DNA from: Phenylobacterium sp. | Lineage (GTDB): Bacteria; Pseudomonadota; Alphaproteobacteria; Caulobacterales; Caulobacteraceae | Assembly: GCF_004297125.1 (NCBI RefSeq) | Contig: NZ_SCVD01000026.1 | Span: 62,001-126,000 of the forward strand | Length of the DNA: 64,000 bases | Direction of reading: 5' to 3' | Shown: one piece after another, positions 31,003 to 41,160 of the stretch | Numbering within the stretch: position 1 is the stretch's first letter | Layout: every line of letters begins with the position of its first letter | Notes under the pieces: model-generated | What the model was told of the DNA's origin: nothing | Database searches by the model: none | Seen by the model: the letters and a program-made list of their open reading frames with translations, nothing else | Translations under genes and position numbers: made by a program

Positions 31003-32322
31003 TCAGGCGAGCGCATCCTGCGCGGCGGCCACCGACGCGGCGGCGTCGCCTGTCCGACGGCGGCGCAGGAAGTAGATTCCGGCCATCACGGTGCACACCG
31101 CGCCGACGGCGCTCGTCGCGTAGGCGCTGGCGATGAAGAAATCCAGCCAGTCCAGCTGAACCCTGGCGAAGTTGCGCCAGATCAGCAGGGCGACACTGCC
31201 GAAATAGCCCGAGGCGTCGGCCACGTAGATCAGGAATCCCGCCGTGCCGATCCGGCCGCTGTAGGCGATCATCCGATCAAACAGCATGGCGTTGAACGGC
31301 GTGTAGGCCATGTAGAGGCCGGCGCCCGTCAGGATCATCCAGACCAGGGGGGCCACAAGCTGAGCCTGGAAGGCCAGGGTCGAGAGGCCCAGCACCAGGA
31401 AGCCCGCCAGAATGATCCCGTGCATCACAAGGAGGGCCCGCAGGTTGTCGCGAACCCACATCACCGCGCCCAGCACCACCAGGGCGATGGCCGCGACCGG
31501 CAGCTCGCTTGCGGTGAAGACGCCGGACGCCTCGCCAAACCCCAGGGCGGTCCAGATCTCGGCGGCGAAGTTGTCGCGGAAGTCGCGGAAGGCGGTCAGC
31601 AGGACGTAGGACATGACCAGCAGCACGACGCCGGGCGCGTAGGCGGCCAGAAAGGCGCGGCGCTGGGCGCGGTCCATTGGCTGGCGACGCACGCGGGCGG
31701 CCTCGTCGGCGGCGCTGGGCGGCGGCAACTGAACCAGGGCCCAGACCGAGACGGCCAACAGGGGCATGAAGAGCGCCCCGGTGGCGGCTGGCATCCAGAA
31801 CGGCGAAACATGGAGGTCGACCATCAGCCACTTGCCGACCGACTTCACGACACCGGACGACAGGATGAAGCTGGCGCAGAGGATGGCGCCCAGCACCTCC
31901 GAGGTGCGCCGCCCCTCCATGAAGCCGAACACCAGGCCCCAGATCATGCCCAGCGGCAGGCCGTTCAGGACCAGGGCCGCGACGTTCCACGGCGCCGGGA
32001 CGACCGCAAAGGCCAGGAGGGCCAGCCAGGAGGCGCCGATCAACCCGAGAATGGCCGCGCCGCGATGCGCCGGCGCGATCTCGGAGATCACCTTGACTCC
32101 GATGAGCTTGGAGGCGGCGTAGCCGGCCACCTGGGCCAGCACCAGCGCGATCTTGTAGTCGACCGCGAAGGTCCAGCCGTCCACCTCGCCGAAGGTCGCC
32201 GCCGCGAAGGGCTTGCGGAACGCGTACATGGAAAAGTAGGCGCAAAAGCCCGCCAGGCCCGCGAACAGGGTAAAGGCCGCGGGGTTGGCCTGCTCCAGCC
32301 AGCGGCGCGGACCTGAACTCAA
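31003..32322 (-). CDS. MFS transporter (DUF5690 / organophosphate-antiporter-like)
   Basis: 12 TM helices; GFCAYFSMYAFRKPFAAATF. Confidence 0.8.
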   Translation of the reverse strand: MSSGPRRWLEQANPAAFTLFAGLAGFCAYFSMYAFRKPFAAATFGEVDGWTFAVDYKIALVLAQVAGYAASKLIGVKVISEIAPAHRGAAILGLIGASWLALLAFAVVPAPWNVAALVLNGLPLGMIWGLVFGFMEGRRTSEVLGAILCASFILSSGVVKSVGKWLMVDLHVSPFWMPAATGALFMPLLAVSVWALVQLPPPSAADEAARVRRQPMDRAQRRAFLAAYAPGVVLLVMSYVLLTAFRDFRDNFAAEIWTALGFGEASGVFTASELPVAAIALVVLGAVMWVRDNLRALLVMHGIILAGFLVLGLSTLAFQAQLVAPLVWMILTGAGLYMAYTPFNAMLFDRMIAYSGRIGTAGFLIYVADASGYFGSVALLIWRNFARVQLDWLDFFIASAYATSAVGAVCTVMAGIYFLRRRRTGDAAASVAAAQDALA

Positions 32323-32347
32323 ATTGACGCCCCCAGGGTGAGGCGTG

Positions 32348-32359
32348 TGGTCTATACCA
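32348..32359. promoter_or_regulatory. HutC/PhnF-type GntR operator copy 1
   Basis: TGGTCTATACCA (contains GTnTAnAC) 26 bp upstream of the MFS start. Confidence 0.65.
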
Positions 32360-32392
32360 CTTGCATGGCGGTTCGGTGACGGATGGACTGCG

Positions 32393-33139
32393 TCAGCGGA
32401 CGCGGATGTCGACGCTGACCTTCAGGGCGTCGTGACGCCAGTATTCGCGGTCGAATTCAACCACGCGCCCCTGCGCATCGTAGCAGGTACGCTCCACGCT
32501 GAGCCCGGGCAGGCCAGATTTCACCCGAAGGGCTTCGGCCTCGCCCCGGATCAGGGCGCAGGGCCGCATGTCGACCTTGTTGCGCGCGACGCCAATGCCG
32601 TAGATCGACTTCAGGACGCTGGTCAGCGAGCCGTCGAGATCGTGGTCGATCAGACCCGGCGCCAGGGACGCATCGACGACGATGCTCTCGATCAGCACGG
32701 CGCGGTCGTCGATCGAACGGCGGCGGCGGATCCAGTACATCGGCGCGCCGACCGGGCGCGAAAAGATCTGCGCCAGCATACCGTCGCAGGCGATCTCGGT
32801 CTTGCTGAGCGTCTCGGTCGCCGGTCGTCGCCCTTGCGCCTCGACGTACGACATGAAGCCTTCCCAGCGGGTCGGGTCGTAGACCACAGGCGGAGGAGAG
32901 ACGTACCAGCCGCTCCGGTCCTTCCGGTAGATCAGCCCCTCGGCCTCGAGCTGGAACAGCGCTTCCCGGACGGTGCCCCGCGCCACGCCGCCGCCGACCT
33001 GCAACTGGCGCTCCGACGGCAGGCGCTCGCCGGCCTTGAGCTCGCCGCCGCCGATCCGCTCGGCGATTCCGTCGCGGACTCCAAGATACTGGAGGATGTC
33101 TGGCTGCTGCATCGGAGGGACCTGTCGGCGGTCCAACAC
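32393..33139 (-). CDS. GntR family regulator with UTRA domain (HutC/PhnF type)
   Basis: ERLPSERQLQVGGGVARGTVREALFQLEAEGLIYRKDRSGWYV wHTH and C-terminal UTRA-like domain. Confidence 0.9.
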   Translation of the reverse strand: MLDRRQVPPMQQPDILQYLGVRDGIAERIGGGELKAGERLPSERQLQVGGGVARGTVREALFQLEAEGLIYRKDRSGWYVSPPPVVYDPTRWEGFMSYVEAQGRRPATETLSKTEIACDGMLAQIFSRPVGAPMYWIRRRRSIDDRAVLIESIVVDASLAPGLIDHDLDGSLTSVLKSIYGIGVARNKVDMRPCALIRGEAEALRVKSGLPGLSVERTCYDAQGRVVEFDREYWRHDALKVSVDIRVR

Positions 33140-33256
33140 CGCCCTTCGCGAGGATGGGAGCCCGCTAGGTCGAGGTCAACAAACGGGATCACCCGCTGAC
33201 GGGCATCTCGCCTGCGATCCCGCTTCACGAAAGTTTCGCCAAAGATCGGGCATATT

Positions 33257-33268
33257 TGGTCTATACCA
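33257..33268. promoter_or_regulatory. HutC/PhnF-type GntR operator copy 2
   Basis: TGGTCTATACCA 58 bp upstream of the HD-domain gene. Confidence 0.65.
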
Positions 33269-33325
33269 ATTCTGCGCGCACCCCAACCACGCGCAGTTCA
33301 GTGAAGTTGGCGTCACGGATACGCA

Positions 33326-33901
33326 ATGACCTCTCGTCTCACGGCCGATGCTTTCGTGGCCGAACTCGCCGACCTCTTCGCCCGGCTGGGCGGCCTCCAT
33401 TATGGAGAAGACGTCAGCCAGCTGGAACACGCGCTGCAGACGGCGCATCACGCCAAGCTCGACGGGGCGCCGCCGGCCCTGATCGCCGCGGCCCTGCTGC
33501 ACGATGTCGGCCACATGATGCAGAAGGCCGGCGAGAACGCCGCCGACCTCGGCGTCGATACGCGCCACGAGCACATCGGCGCCGGCTATCTCGGGCGCGC
33601 GTTCGGCCCCGAGGTGACGGAGCCGATCCGTCTGCACGTGGCGGCCAAGCGCTACCGGGTGGCCGTGGATCCCGCCTATCTCGAAGGCCTCAGCAAGGCG
33701 TCGCTGCAGAGTCTGGCGCTGCAGGGCGGCCCGATGAGCGAGGGCGAGATTGCGGCGTTCCTGGCCAAGCCGGCGGCCCAGGCCGCCCTGCGGCTGCGCG
33801 GCTACGACGAGGCTGGCAAAGCCCCGGACGCCGACGTGGCCGGCTTCGAAACCTATCGCGCGCTGCTTCGAAATCAGATCGATCGCGCGAACAGGATCTA
33901 G
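33326..33901 (+). CDS. Phosphonate-associated HD-domain oxygenase (PhnZ/TmpB-like)
   Basis: HYGEDVSQLEHALQTA, AAALLHDVGHM, RHEHIGAGYLG, IRLHVAAKRYRV. Confidence 0.85.
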   Translation: MTSRLTADAFVAELADLFARLGGLHYGEDVSQLEHALQTAHHAKLDGAPPALIAAALLHDVGHMMQKAGENAADLGVDTRHEHIGAGYLGRAFGPEVTEPIRLHVAAKRYRVAVDPAYLEGLSKASLQSLALQGGPMSEGEIAAFLAKPAAQAALRLRGYDEAGKAPDADVAGFETYRALLRNQIDRANRI

Positions 33902-33913
33902 CTCCGCCCCCGT

Positions 33914-34864
33914 TCAGGGCGTGACCTCGCCGGCGACCAGATGCTGTAGCACGCGCTTCTCGAGCACCAGCAGCGCGCTGGCGTTGTTGGTGCGCATGAC
34001 GAGCCCTTCGGCGAGCGGCTTCGCGGCCTCATGCGCGGCGCGAGCCAGGCGCTGGAAGTCCGGCCGCCCCTGCCCGCCGGCCCCATGAAGCGCGCAGAGC
34101 TGGCGCCAGTCGAACACGAAGTCCTCCAGCAGGGCGCTGAACCGCGCGGCGCGCTCCCGGGCTTCGGCGGCGTCGGTGGCGAGCGCCAGCTCCGCGCGCA
34201 GGTCATCGACCAGCAGCTGGACTTCGGCGGCAGGCATGACCGGCGAGCGTTGATCGCCCTCGGTGAGCAGTTGCGGACGGATCCCGGGGTCCCAGCCGAC
34301 TGTCCGCCACTGGTCGCGTGGCGGCGCCTGCCCGCAGGCGAACCGCCAGAACGCCGCCGTGCCGCTGGTGTCGGCGACCAGATGGATGCGCGCCGCGTCG
34401 GCCCCGTTCTCCACGTGGTGCCGGCGCCAATTGTCGAAGATCCAGGCCTCGCCCGCGGCCATGTGCACGGATTGCCCGTCGCAGTGGAATCGCACCTGCG
34501 GCCAAGTGAAGATCGGAATGTGGAGCCGCACCCGCGTATGCCAATGGTAGTTGATGTCGGCATGCTCGGGGACGCCCGCGCCCGGGGCGAGACGCATCAG
34601 CCGCGACCGGCTCCAGACCACGCCGAACCCCGCGAGGACCTGGCGCAGGTAGGGCATGTCCGCGAGCCAGGGGGTCGGCAGCATCTGCCCGTGGACGGAG
34701 TCCGTCTCAGCCCCTCCGGCGCTGATCAGCCGCGCGGCGCTGTTGCCGGGCACGCGGTCCGGGTGCGGCCCCCACGCCTCGGCCGGCAAGGCCGCGACCT
34801 CGGCCTGCAGACGCTCCACCTCGAAGAGCACGGGGAGTTGGAAGAAGGGGCGGGACAGCCGCAT
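33914..34864 (-). CDS. Aspartyl/asparaginyl beta-hydroxylase-like Fe/2OG protein
   Basis: PEHADINYHWHTRVRLHIPIFT...AGEAWIFDNWRRHHVENG. Confidence 0.8.
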   Translation of the reverse strand: MRLSRPFFQLPVLFEVERLQAEVAALPAEAWGPHPDRVPGNSAARLISAGGAETDSVHGQMLPTPWLADMPYLRQVLAGFGVVWSRSRLMRLAPGAGVPEHADINYHWHTRVRLHIPIFTWPQVRFHCDGQSVHMAAGEAWIFDNWRRHHVENGADAARIHLVADTSGTAAFWRFACGQAPPRDQWRTVGWDPGIRPQLLTEGDQRSPVMPAAEVQLLVDDLRAELALATDAAEARERAARFSALLEDFVFDWRQLCALHGAGGQGRPDFQRLARAAHEAAKPLAEGLVMRTNNASALLVLEKRVLQHLVAGEVTP

Positions 34865-34867
34865 GGT

Positions 34868-36787
34868 TCAGATCCTGTAACCCGTCAAGGCATCGCCCAG
34901 CGCGTGCTCCAGCGGCGCGAGCCAGGACGCATAGGACCGCCATTGCTCCAGACCCTCCCGACCGATGGGCTGGCGGACCTGTTCGGAACTGGGTGTGCGC
35001 ACGCTGCGCCGGGTTTCGTGGAACGCCAGGCAGGCCGGCTCGAAGGGCAGCCCACAGTGCTTGAGCATGCGCCGCACGCTGCCTTCCAGGTCCTCGACCA
35101 CGTCCTCGTACTGCACCCTCAGCACCCGTCCCGGCAGGACGGCGTCCCAGTGGCGCATAAGGCCGAGGTAGGTCCGATAGTGGCGCGCCACATGGTCCAT
35201 GTCGTAGGCGAATTCCTGGTTGGCGCCGCCGAACAGCTGCTTGAGGTTGCTGAAGCCGCACGCCATCGGCTCGCGCCGCACGTCGATGATCTTCGCCCGC
35301 GGCAAGATCAGGTGGATGAGGCCGATGTGCCAGAAATTGTTCGGCGCCTTGTCGATGAAGAACGCCCTGCCCAGCCTGCGATAGGTCCGGGTCTCAACGA
35401 GGAAGCGCTCGCCCAGCGCCCGGGCTTCCCCGGCCGTCAGGCGGCGCACTGCGTCAGGGTCCAGCGGCAAGCCGCAGTCCGGATCGCGGCCGTAGAGTTC
35501 GCCGGCGTACCGGTCGATTTCGGTGAGCTCCTGCGTCCCCTCCACGCGCGGGTGGGAAGCCAGGATCTGTTCGATCAGTGTCGAGCCCGAACGCGGCAGC
35601 CCCAGGACGAAGATCGGCGCCGGATCGTCCACGCCCCAACCGGCGCGCGCCGCGAAGAAGTCGCCGGTGAACACCTGCTTCAATCGAACGGCGCAGGATT
35701 CCGCCGCCTCCGGGCGATGCCGGCTGGCGGCGCGCCGCAGCGCATTGCCGCGCTCGTAGAGTTCCCAGGAGGCGGCGTAGTCGCGCCGGTCCTCCAGCGC
35801 CTTGCCCAGCGCGAAGCACAGATAGACCCGGTCCATATCCTGGACGCCGGGCCGCGATTCCACGCCGCGCATGCGCGCGATGTCGTCGTCGGTGAAGCGA
35901 TGGGTCTTGAGGTTGGCCAGGCTGAACCAGGCCACGCCATAGTCCGGCCGCGCCGTCAGGGCGGCGCGGTAGTCCGCAACGGCCTCCTGCCGCCTCCCCG
36001 TGATCTTCAGGGCGTTCGCCCGCCACAAGCGCAGGTCGGCGACCTCAGCCTCCGACTGACATTGGCCCGCTAGCAGCGTCTCATAGAGCGCGATCAGCGG
36101 CTCGTAGTCGCCCAGCCCGATACACGCCGCGCCGTACTGCTTGAGGTACTCGCGGTTGTGGGGCTCATGTTCGAGCAGGCGCTCGGCCTCCTGCCGCGCC
36201 TGCAGGTGCTTCTGCTGCTGCAGGAGCACCATGGCGTAGTCCAGACGCGCGGCGTGGTAGTCCGGTGCGCGCTCCACCACCGACTTCAGCAACGCCTCGG
36301 CCTCGCCCGGCGCGTCGCGATCCCTTCGGATGCGCGCCAGCAGGCGCAGCGCGCCAACGTTGTCGCCATCCTTCCGCAGGTAGTCCCGAATGACCTCCTC
36401 CGCCGGCGCCAGGTCGCCATCGGCGAACAGGCTGTTGGCCGCCACCACCTCCGGCGGCAACTGCCTGAGCGCGGCCAGATGCTGCGCCGCCACGGCCGCC
36501 TGCGCGGCGTCGCCCGCCATGCGGTAAAGCTGCTCCAGCATGTCCCAGCACGCCGGCAGCGTGGGGTTGAGGCGAACCGCCTCCTGCAGCGCCTCGACCG
36601 CCGCCGGGGCGTTCCGAAGCAGGACTTGGCAGTGGCCGCGCTCCTGATAGAGGCGGCTGAACCGTGGATGCAGCGCCTCCAGCCGCGCGAGCGCAGCCAG
36701 GGCGTCCGGGATACGCTGATGCGAACGCAGGTCCCTCGCTGCCTGCAACAGCGCGTCGCGATCGCCGGGTTCGGCGGAGGATTTCAT
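34868..36787 (-). CDS. TPR-sulfotransferase fusion protein
   Basis: N-terminal TPRs; C-terminal sulfotransferase PAPS loop FVLGLPRSGSTLIEQILASHP. Confidence 0.92.
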   Translation of the reverse strand: MKSSAEPGDRDALLQAARDLRSHQRIPDALAALARLEALHPRFSRLYQERGHCQVLLRNAPAAVEALQEAVRLNPTLPACWDMLEQLYRMAGDAAQAAVAAQHLAALRQLPPEVVAANSLFADGDLAPAEEVIRDYLRKDGDNVGALRLLARIRRDRDAPGEAEALLKSVVERAPDYHAARLDYAMVLLQQQKHLQARQEAERLLEHEPHNREYLKQYGAACIGLGDYEPLIALYETLLAGQCQSEAEVADLRLWRANALKITGRRQEAVADYRAALTARPDYGVAWFSLANLKTHRFTDDDIARMRGVESRPGVQDMDRVYLCFALGKALEDRRDYAASWELYERGNALRRAASRHRPEAAESCAVRLKQVFTGDFFAARAGWGVDDPAPIFVLGLPRSGSTLIEQILASHPRVEGTQELTEIDRYAGELYGRDPDCGLPLDPDAVRRLTAGEARALGERFLVETRTYRRLGRAFFIDKAPNNFWHIGLIHLILPRAKIIDVRREPMACGFSNLKQLFGGANQEFAYDMDHVARHYRTYLGLMRHWDAVLPGRVLRVQYEDVVEDLEGSVRRMLKHCGLPFEPACLAFHETRRSVRTPSSEQVRQPIGREGLEQWRSYASWLAPLEHALGDALTGYRI

Positions 36788-37413
36788 CGCGCCGCGCCAG
36801 CCAGCAGGAACGGCTCCAGCCAGTCCGGGTCCGGCTGGTCGGCGTCGTAGTACTCGAAGATCAGATGGACGCGGTCGGTGTCGCCGCCGTTGCGCACCCA
36901 GTGCGGGCCAAGGTTGTCGACCTCCACCGCGTGGCCGGGCGGGAAATGGTGTTCGCCGCCGCCGAAGAAGCACACCACGCCGGGGTTGGTGGAGAGCGGC
37001 ACGTGGATCTTGTGCGGCCACTTCGCCGCCGGGTTGGCGTCGATGTGCGGGTGGATCACCCCGCCCGGCGGCATCCTGGCCAGCATCACCCGCGGGAACA
37101 CGCCCCGCGCATAGCCGTAGTCGCGGACGGCCTGCGCCAGCACCGGTTCCAGCAGGCTCCGCCATTCGGGCCAGGCCCGGCGATCGTGCGACCCGCGCCA
37201 GTCGCGGGGACTGTCGATGAAGCGGAAGACGATGTGGCGCGTCTCGTCCAGCACCTCGAACCTGTTCGGCTTGCTGGCGTTCTCCGCGTCCCAGACGTCC
37301 TCGGGGATCGCCAGGACGGCCGCCTGCAGCGCGGCGATATCGACCGGGCCGAGCTTGCGGACGCTGGTGGTCTTGCGCGGGTTGGCGGCAGGCCCGGGAG
37401 ACACGGCGCTCAT
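36784..37413 (-). CDS. Aspartyl/asparaginyl beta-hydroxylase-like Fe/2OG protein
   Basis: HPHIDANPAAKWPHKIHVPLSTNPGVVCFF...GPHWVRNGGDTDRVHLIFEYYD. Confidence 0.88.
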   Translation of the reverse strand: MSAVSPGPAANPRKTTSVRKLGPVDIAALQAAVLAIPEDVWDAENASKPNRFEVLDETRHIVFRFIDSPRDWRGSHDRRAWPEWRSLLEPVLAQAVRDYGYARGVFPRVMLARMPPGGVIHPHIDANPAAKWPHKIHVPLSTNPGVVCFFGGGEHHFPPGHAVEVDNLGPHWVRNGGDTDRVHLIFEYYDADQPDPDWLEPFLLAGAAR

Positions 37414-38048
37414 TGCAGGCCGTCGAACGTGTAGCCGAACAGGTCCAGATCCTGAGCGTAGCGTGCGGCGACGCCGTCGATCAGAACCTGGTCGTAGTAG
37501 CGACGATAGTCGCCGCGCCGGCTGCCGTTGACGCGATCGAGCCGGCGGGTGGGGATGCCGATGCGGTCGCAGATCGCGTCGTAAGACCCCTGCATATCCT
37601 CCACGCGCCCGATCCCGTCGGTCAGCAGGGTCTCGCCATCCGCCCCCACCAGCAGCGAGGCCTGGGGCTGGAACAGGATGTGGTGTTCAGGGGGCTGTTC
37701 GAACAGGAAGTGGCGCATCACGTCGCGCGACCGCTGCTGAAAGACCTCGCCGTCGCGCAGCATGAAGGCGCAGTACGAGACGAAGCGGTCGAACGGATTG
37801 CGGACGAAGGCGAACTTGAAATAGTCGCTGAAGGCCTCCTCGCCGAGGTACGGGCGCACCTGCGTCAGGGCCAGGTGGCCATGCCGGATGGCCGCCAGAT
37901 CCTCCCAGGGGAAGCGCTTGTTGACGAAGAGGCCGACCTGCTCGACGTCTTCCTCGCCCAGCTGCTCGCGCAGGGCCTGTCGCACGGCGTGGGTGCCGGT
38001 CTTGGGCACCGCGGCGAAGATGAAGCGGTGGCGGTGGGAAACGATCAC
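37410..38048 (-). CDS. Sulfotransferase family protein
   Basis: FIFAAVPKTGTHAVRQAL 5'-PSB loop; FKFAFVRNPFDRFVSYC 3'-PB motif. Confidence 0.88.
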   Translation of the reverse strand: MIVSHRHRFIFAAVPKTGTHAVRQALREQLGEEDVEQVGLFVNKRFPWEDLAAIRHGHLALTQVRPYLGEEAFSDYFKFAFVRNPFDRFVSYCAFMLRDGEVFQQRSRDVMRHFLFEQPPEHHILFQPQASLLVGADGETLLTDGIGRVEDMQGSYDAICDRIGIPTRRLDRVNGSRRGDYRRYYDQVLIDGVAARYAQDLDLFGYTFDGLQ

Positions 38049-38120
38049 GCCTCAGGACACCCCGGAAAGGCGCCCCGCCTCATCGAGAGGCGGGGCGCAT
38101 AGCTGCGATACGCGGTCGCC

Positions 38121-40907
38121 TCAGAACTTGTAGCTGACCCCGGCGAGGTAGGTCGCGCCGCTCTGGTTCTGATTGTAGAGGTAGCGGTTCTGTCCCCAGA
38201 ACTGGGTGTCCTTCTCGTTCGTCAGATTGATCGCGTTCAGCGAGACCTGGAGCGTATCTGTGACGTTGAAGAAGGCCGAGGCGTCCACATAGGTGGAGCC
38301 CTCGAAGCCGCGCGTGCTGGCGCTCATGAGATCGTCGCTGCGCCCAGTGTACCAGCGCGAACGGTGGCTCAGCGAGCCCCGCAGGCCCCAGCGGTCGGTC
38401 TCGTAATAGAGCGTGGCGTTGTAGCTGGTCTTCGAGAAGCCCGTGATCGCCTTGGGGGCGTCCACATAGGTGTAGTTAACCACCAGACCCATGTTGTCGA
38501 ACGGCGCCGGGAGGAACGAGAACTGGGTCTGGCCCGCCAGTTCCAGGCCGGTCAGCTTGTTCGTGCCCGCGATGTTCACCGGCATCGTGAACTCCGAGAC
38601 GATGCTGGCGCCCGTCGCGCCCGGAATGGCCGTGATGGGGATGCCCGTCTGGCTGAACGGGATGTTCTCGAGGGTCTCGGAGCCGATGAAGTTCTTGATG
38701 CGCTTGTGGAACACGCTGGCGGACAGCAGGCCCACCTGGCCGAAATAGTACTCCACGGACAGGTCCAGCGTGGTGTCCTTGTAGGGCTTGAGGTTGGGAT
38801 TGCCGCGCGACGCGGTGATCTCGCCCGAGTCCGGATCCTGGAACGCGCTGCCTTCCGCCGCCATCGAACCCAGGCCCGGCCGGTTCAGGTTCTTCGTGGC
38901 CGAGAAGCGCACCAGCACTTCCGGCGTCAGTTCCAGCACCGTGTTCAGGGCCGGGAGCACGCCGGAATAGCTGCCTTCCACTTCGGTCGTGCCGAGATAG
39001 GCGTAGCTGTCGCCCTGGATCCAGCCGACGCTGCGGGTGTCGGTGCTGTAGCCGCGCAGGCCGATATTGCCGCGGAGCCGCATGCCCGAGAGTTCGGTGT
39101 CCCAGTCCAGCTGGGCGTACTCGGACACCGTCGCTTCCGTGGTCTTGTAAACGTTCTCGATGTCCTGCAGCGCCCCGCCCGTCCCGTCGACGTTGGGGCC
39201 GAGGCGATGGTATTCCCGGTACTTCGCGAAACCCTTGGCGTAGTCGCCGATCAACCACGAGCCGAAGTCGTTGGTGAACACGGAGGTGATGTCGCCGACC
39301 GAAGTACCTCGCGTCTTGGACCGGGTTCCGTTGACGTTGTCGTCATAGAAGATGTCGATGCCGCCCTGGGTGAACCGATGGTAGGCGACCCCTGCCCGCA
39401 AGGTCAGCGAATCCGTCAGTTCGTAGCTCAGGTTCACGACGCCCTCGTGCAGCTCGGACTGGTTGTTGAAGCTGCGGTAGTAGAAGGAATCCATGGCGTA
39501 GTTGGCCGGATTGGCGGGATCCCAGTTCGGATACTGGAACGACGCCGAACGGCCGTCGGCCCCGTAGTCGGCGATCAGGTTGCCCTTGGCCCGCATGTAG
39601 AACTTGTCGTCGTACGGCGTCTTGTAGGTCGACTTCTCCCAGCCGACGTGCCCGTCGATCGAGAGGCGCTCGGTCGCATCCCACTTGCCGGTCAGCGCGA
39701 TCTGCTTGAAGCGCCCCTTGTTCAGCGACCGCCGATGCTCGCTGCCGAAGGTCGTGCCCGTGACGTCGGTCCGGGTGACGTAGTTGTCCTTGTCCCACTG
39801 GAGATCGTTGATCACCGACGCCGTGCGGAAGGCGGCCGGCCAGACTGCGCCGGCCGCGGTGTCGAACGCGACCGAGCCGGTGGAGGCCAGCGGCCGGGTC
39901 GCCAGGTGCAGTTCATTGCGGTGGGTGGTGAACTGGCCATACAGGCCATCGAGGGTGAACTGCAGATTGTCGGTCGGCTTCCATTGGACGGCGGTCGTCA
40001 CGCCGAGGCGCTCCAGTTCCGCGTTCCAGGACGAGATGCGGTTGCCGTCGGCGAAGTACAGATCGCCGGACAGGAACTTGGCCTGCTGCGCGGCGCTCAG
40101 CTTGGAGATGTCGAGGCCCTTGGTGACCAGCCCCTGCAGGGTCGAGGCGCTCGCCCGGGTGTAGTTGTACGTGTTGTGGCCCTGCTCCGTGGTCTTGCGC
40201 TTGCCATAGGCGATCGAGGCCAGGACCCCGAAGGTGTCGTCCCAGTTCTGGCTGAACAGCGCAGCGACACGCGGCTGGGTGTCTTCCGTGTACTGGTTGG
40301 TGCCCACTTTGAGCGTCAGGGCGCCCTTCATGCCCGGCGCGTAGTCGAAGGGCTTGCCGGTGAACAGGCCGACGGTGCCGGCCATGCCGCCCTCGTTCTG
40401 GGCCGCCTCGAAGCTCTTCTCGACCTCCACCCGCGAGAACAGTTCCGAGGCGAAGATGTTGAAGTCGAAAGCCCGGTCGCGCGAGCGCTGGCCGCGGCTG
40501 TCCTGCGCGGAGTCGACGTTGCCCAGCACTTCCATGCCGTTGAGCTGCACGCGGGCGAAGTCCGGGCCGAGGCCGCGCAGCGAGATGCGCCGGCCCTCGC
40601 CCGCCTCGCGGTTGATCTGCACGCCCGGCAGGCGCTGCAGCGACTCGGCCAGGTTCAGTTCCGGGAACTTCGCCATGTCCTCGGCGACGATCACGTCCTT
40701 CTGGATGACCGATTCACGCTTGGCGTCGCGCGCGTCGCCCAGCGACTTGCGGTAGCCGGTGACCACCACCTCGTCGACCGCGGCCCCCGAGGCCTGTTGT
40801 GCGAGGGCTACGGACGATGAGCCGCCGACGGCCAGCACCGCCACGGTGCCCAGCAGGAAGCTCTTGAGATTCGGGCCCTTGGCTCGAACCGAATATCGCT
40901 TTGACAT
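38121..40907 (-). CDS. TonB-dependent receptor
   Basis: Plug (FPELNLAESLQRLPGVQINREAGEGRRISLRGLGPDFARVQLNGMEVL), barrel ending AGVSYKF. Confidence 0.96.
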   Translation of the reverse strand: MSKRYSVRAKGPNLKSFLLGTVAVLAVGGSSSVALAQQASGAAVDEVVVTGYRKSLGDARDAKRESVIQKDVIVAEDMAKFPELNLAESLQRLPGVQINREAGEGRRISLRGLGPDFARVQLNGMEVLGNVDSAQDSRGQRSRDRAFDFNIFASELFSRVEVEKSFEAAQNEGGMAGTVGLFTGKPFDYAPGMKGALTLKVGTNQYTEDTQPRVAALFSQNWDDTFGVLASIAYGKRKTTEQGHNTYNYTRASASTLQGLVTKGLDISKLSAAQQAKFLSGDLYFADGNRISSWNAELERLGVTTAVQWKPTDNLQFTLDGLYGQFTTHRNELHLATRPLASTGSVAFDTAAGAVWPAAFRTASVINDLQWDKDNYVTRTDVTGTTFGSEHRRSLNKGRFKQIALTGKWDATERLSIDGHVGWEKSTYKTPYDDKFYMRAKGNLIADYGADGRSASFQYPNWDPANPANYAMDSFYYRSFNNQSELHEGVVNLSYELTDSLTLRAGVAYHRFTQGGIDIFYDDNVNGTRSKTRGTSVGDITSVFTNDFGSWLIGDYAKGFAKYREYHRLGPNVDGTGGALQDIENVYKTTEATVSEYAQLDWDTELSGMRLRGNIGLRGYSTDTRSVGWIQGDSYAYLGTTEVEGSYSGVLPALNTVLELTPEVLVRFSATKNLNRPGLGSMAAEGSAFQDPDSGEITASRGNPNLKPYKDTTLDLSVEYYFGQVGLLSASVFHKRIKNFIGSETLENIPFSQTGIPITAIPGATGASIVSEFTMPVNIAGTNKLTGLELAGQTQFSFLPAPFDNMGLVVNYTYVDAPKAITGFSKTSYNATLYYETDRWGLRGSLSHRSRWYTGRSDDLMSASTRGFEGSTYVDASAFFNVTDTLQVSLNAINLTNEKDTQFWGQNRYLYNQNQSGATYLAGVSYKF

Positions 40908-40926
40908 GAGTGCGCCTCGCCCCAAC

Positions 40927-40938
40927 TGGTATGAACCA
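40927..40938. promoter_or_regulatory. Variant HutC/PhnF-type operator
   Basis: TGGTATGAACCA; minus strand TGGTTCATACCA is 10/12 identical to TGGTCTATACCA; 20 bp upstream of the receptor ATG. Confidence 0.4.
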
Positions 40939-41160
40939 GCCTGTTAAAGCAGCGAGCCACGACACCCGCGTGACACCGCCGGATTCTCACGCCGAAATTC
41001 TCTGAAGAGCCCTGACCAAGTGACCTTGAGGACGGGGCGAAGGACGGGACGCCCGCCGCTCCTTCCACTCCGCTGCTCCTTACCTTGACGGACGGCTTTC
41101 CCGATCGAAGGCGCGGACCGATGGCCCACAGTCGCGAAACTGCAAACATCGTGCGATATT

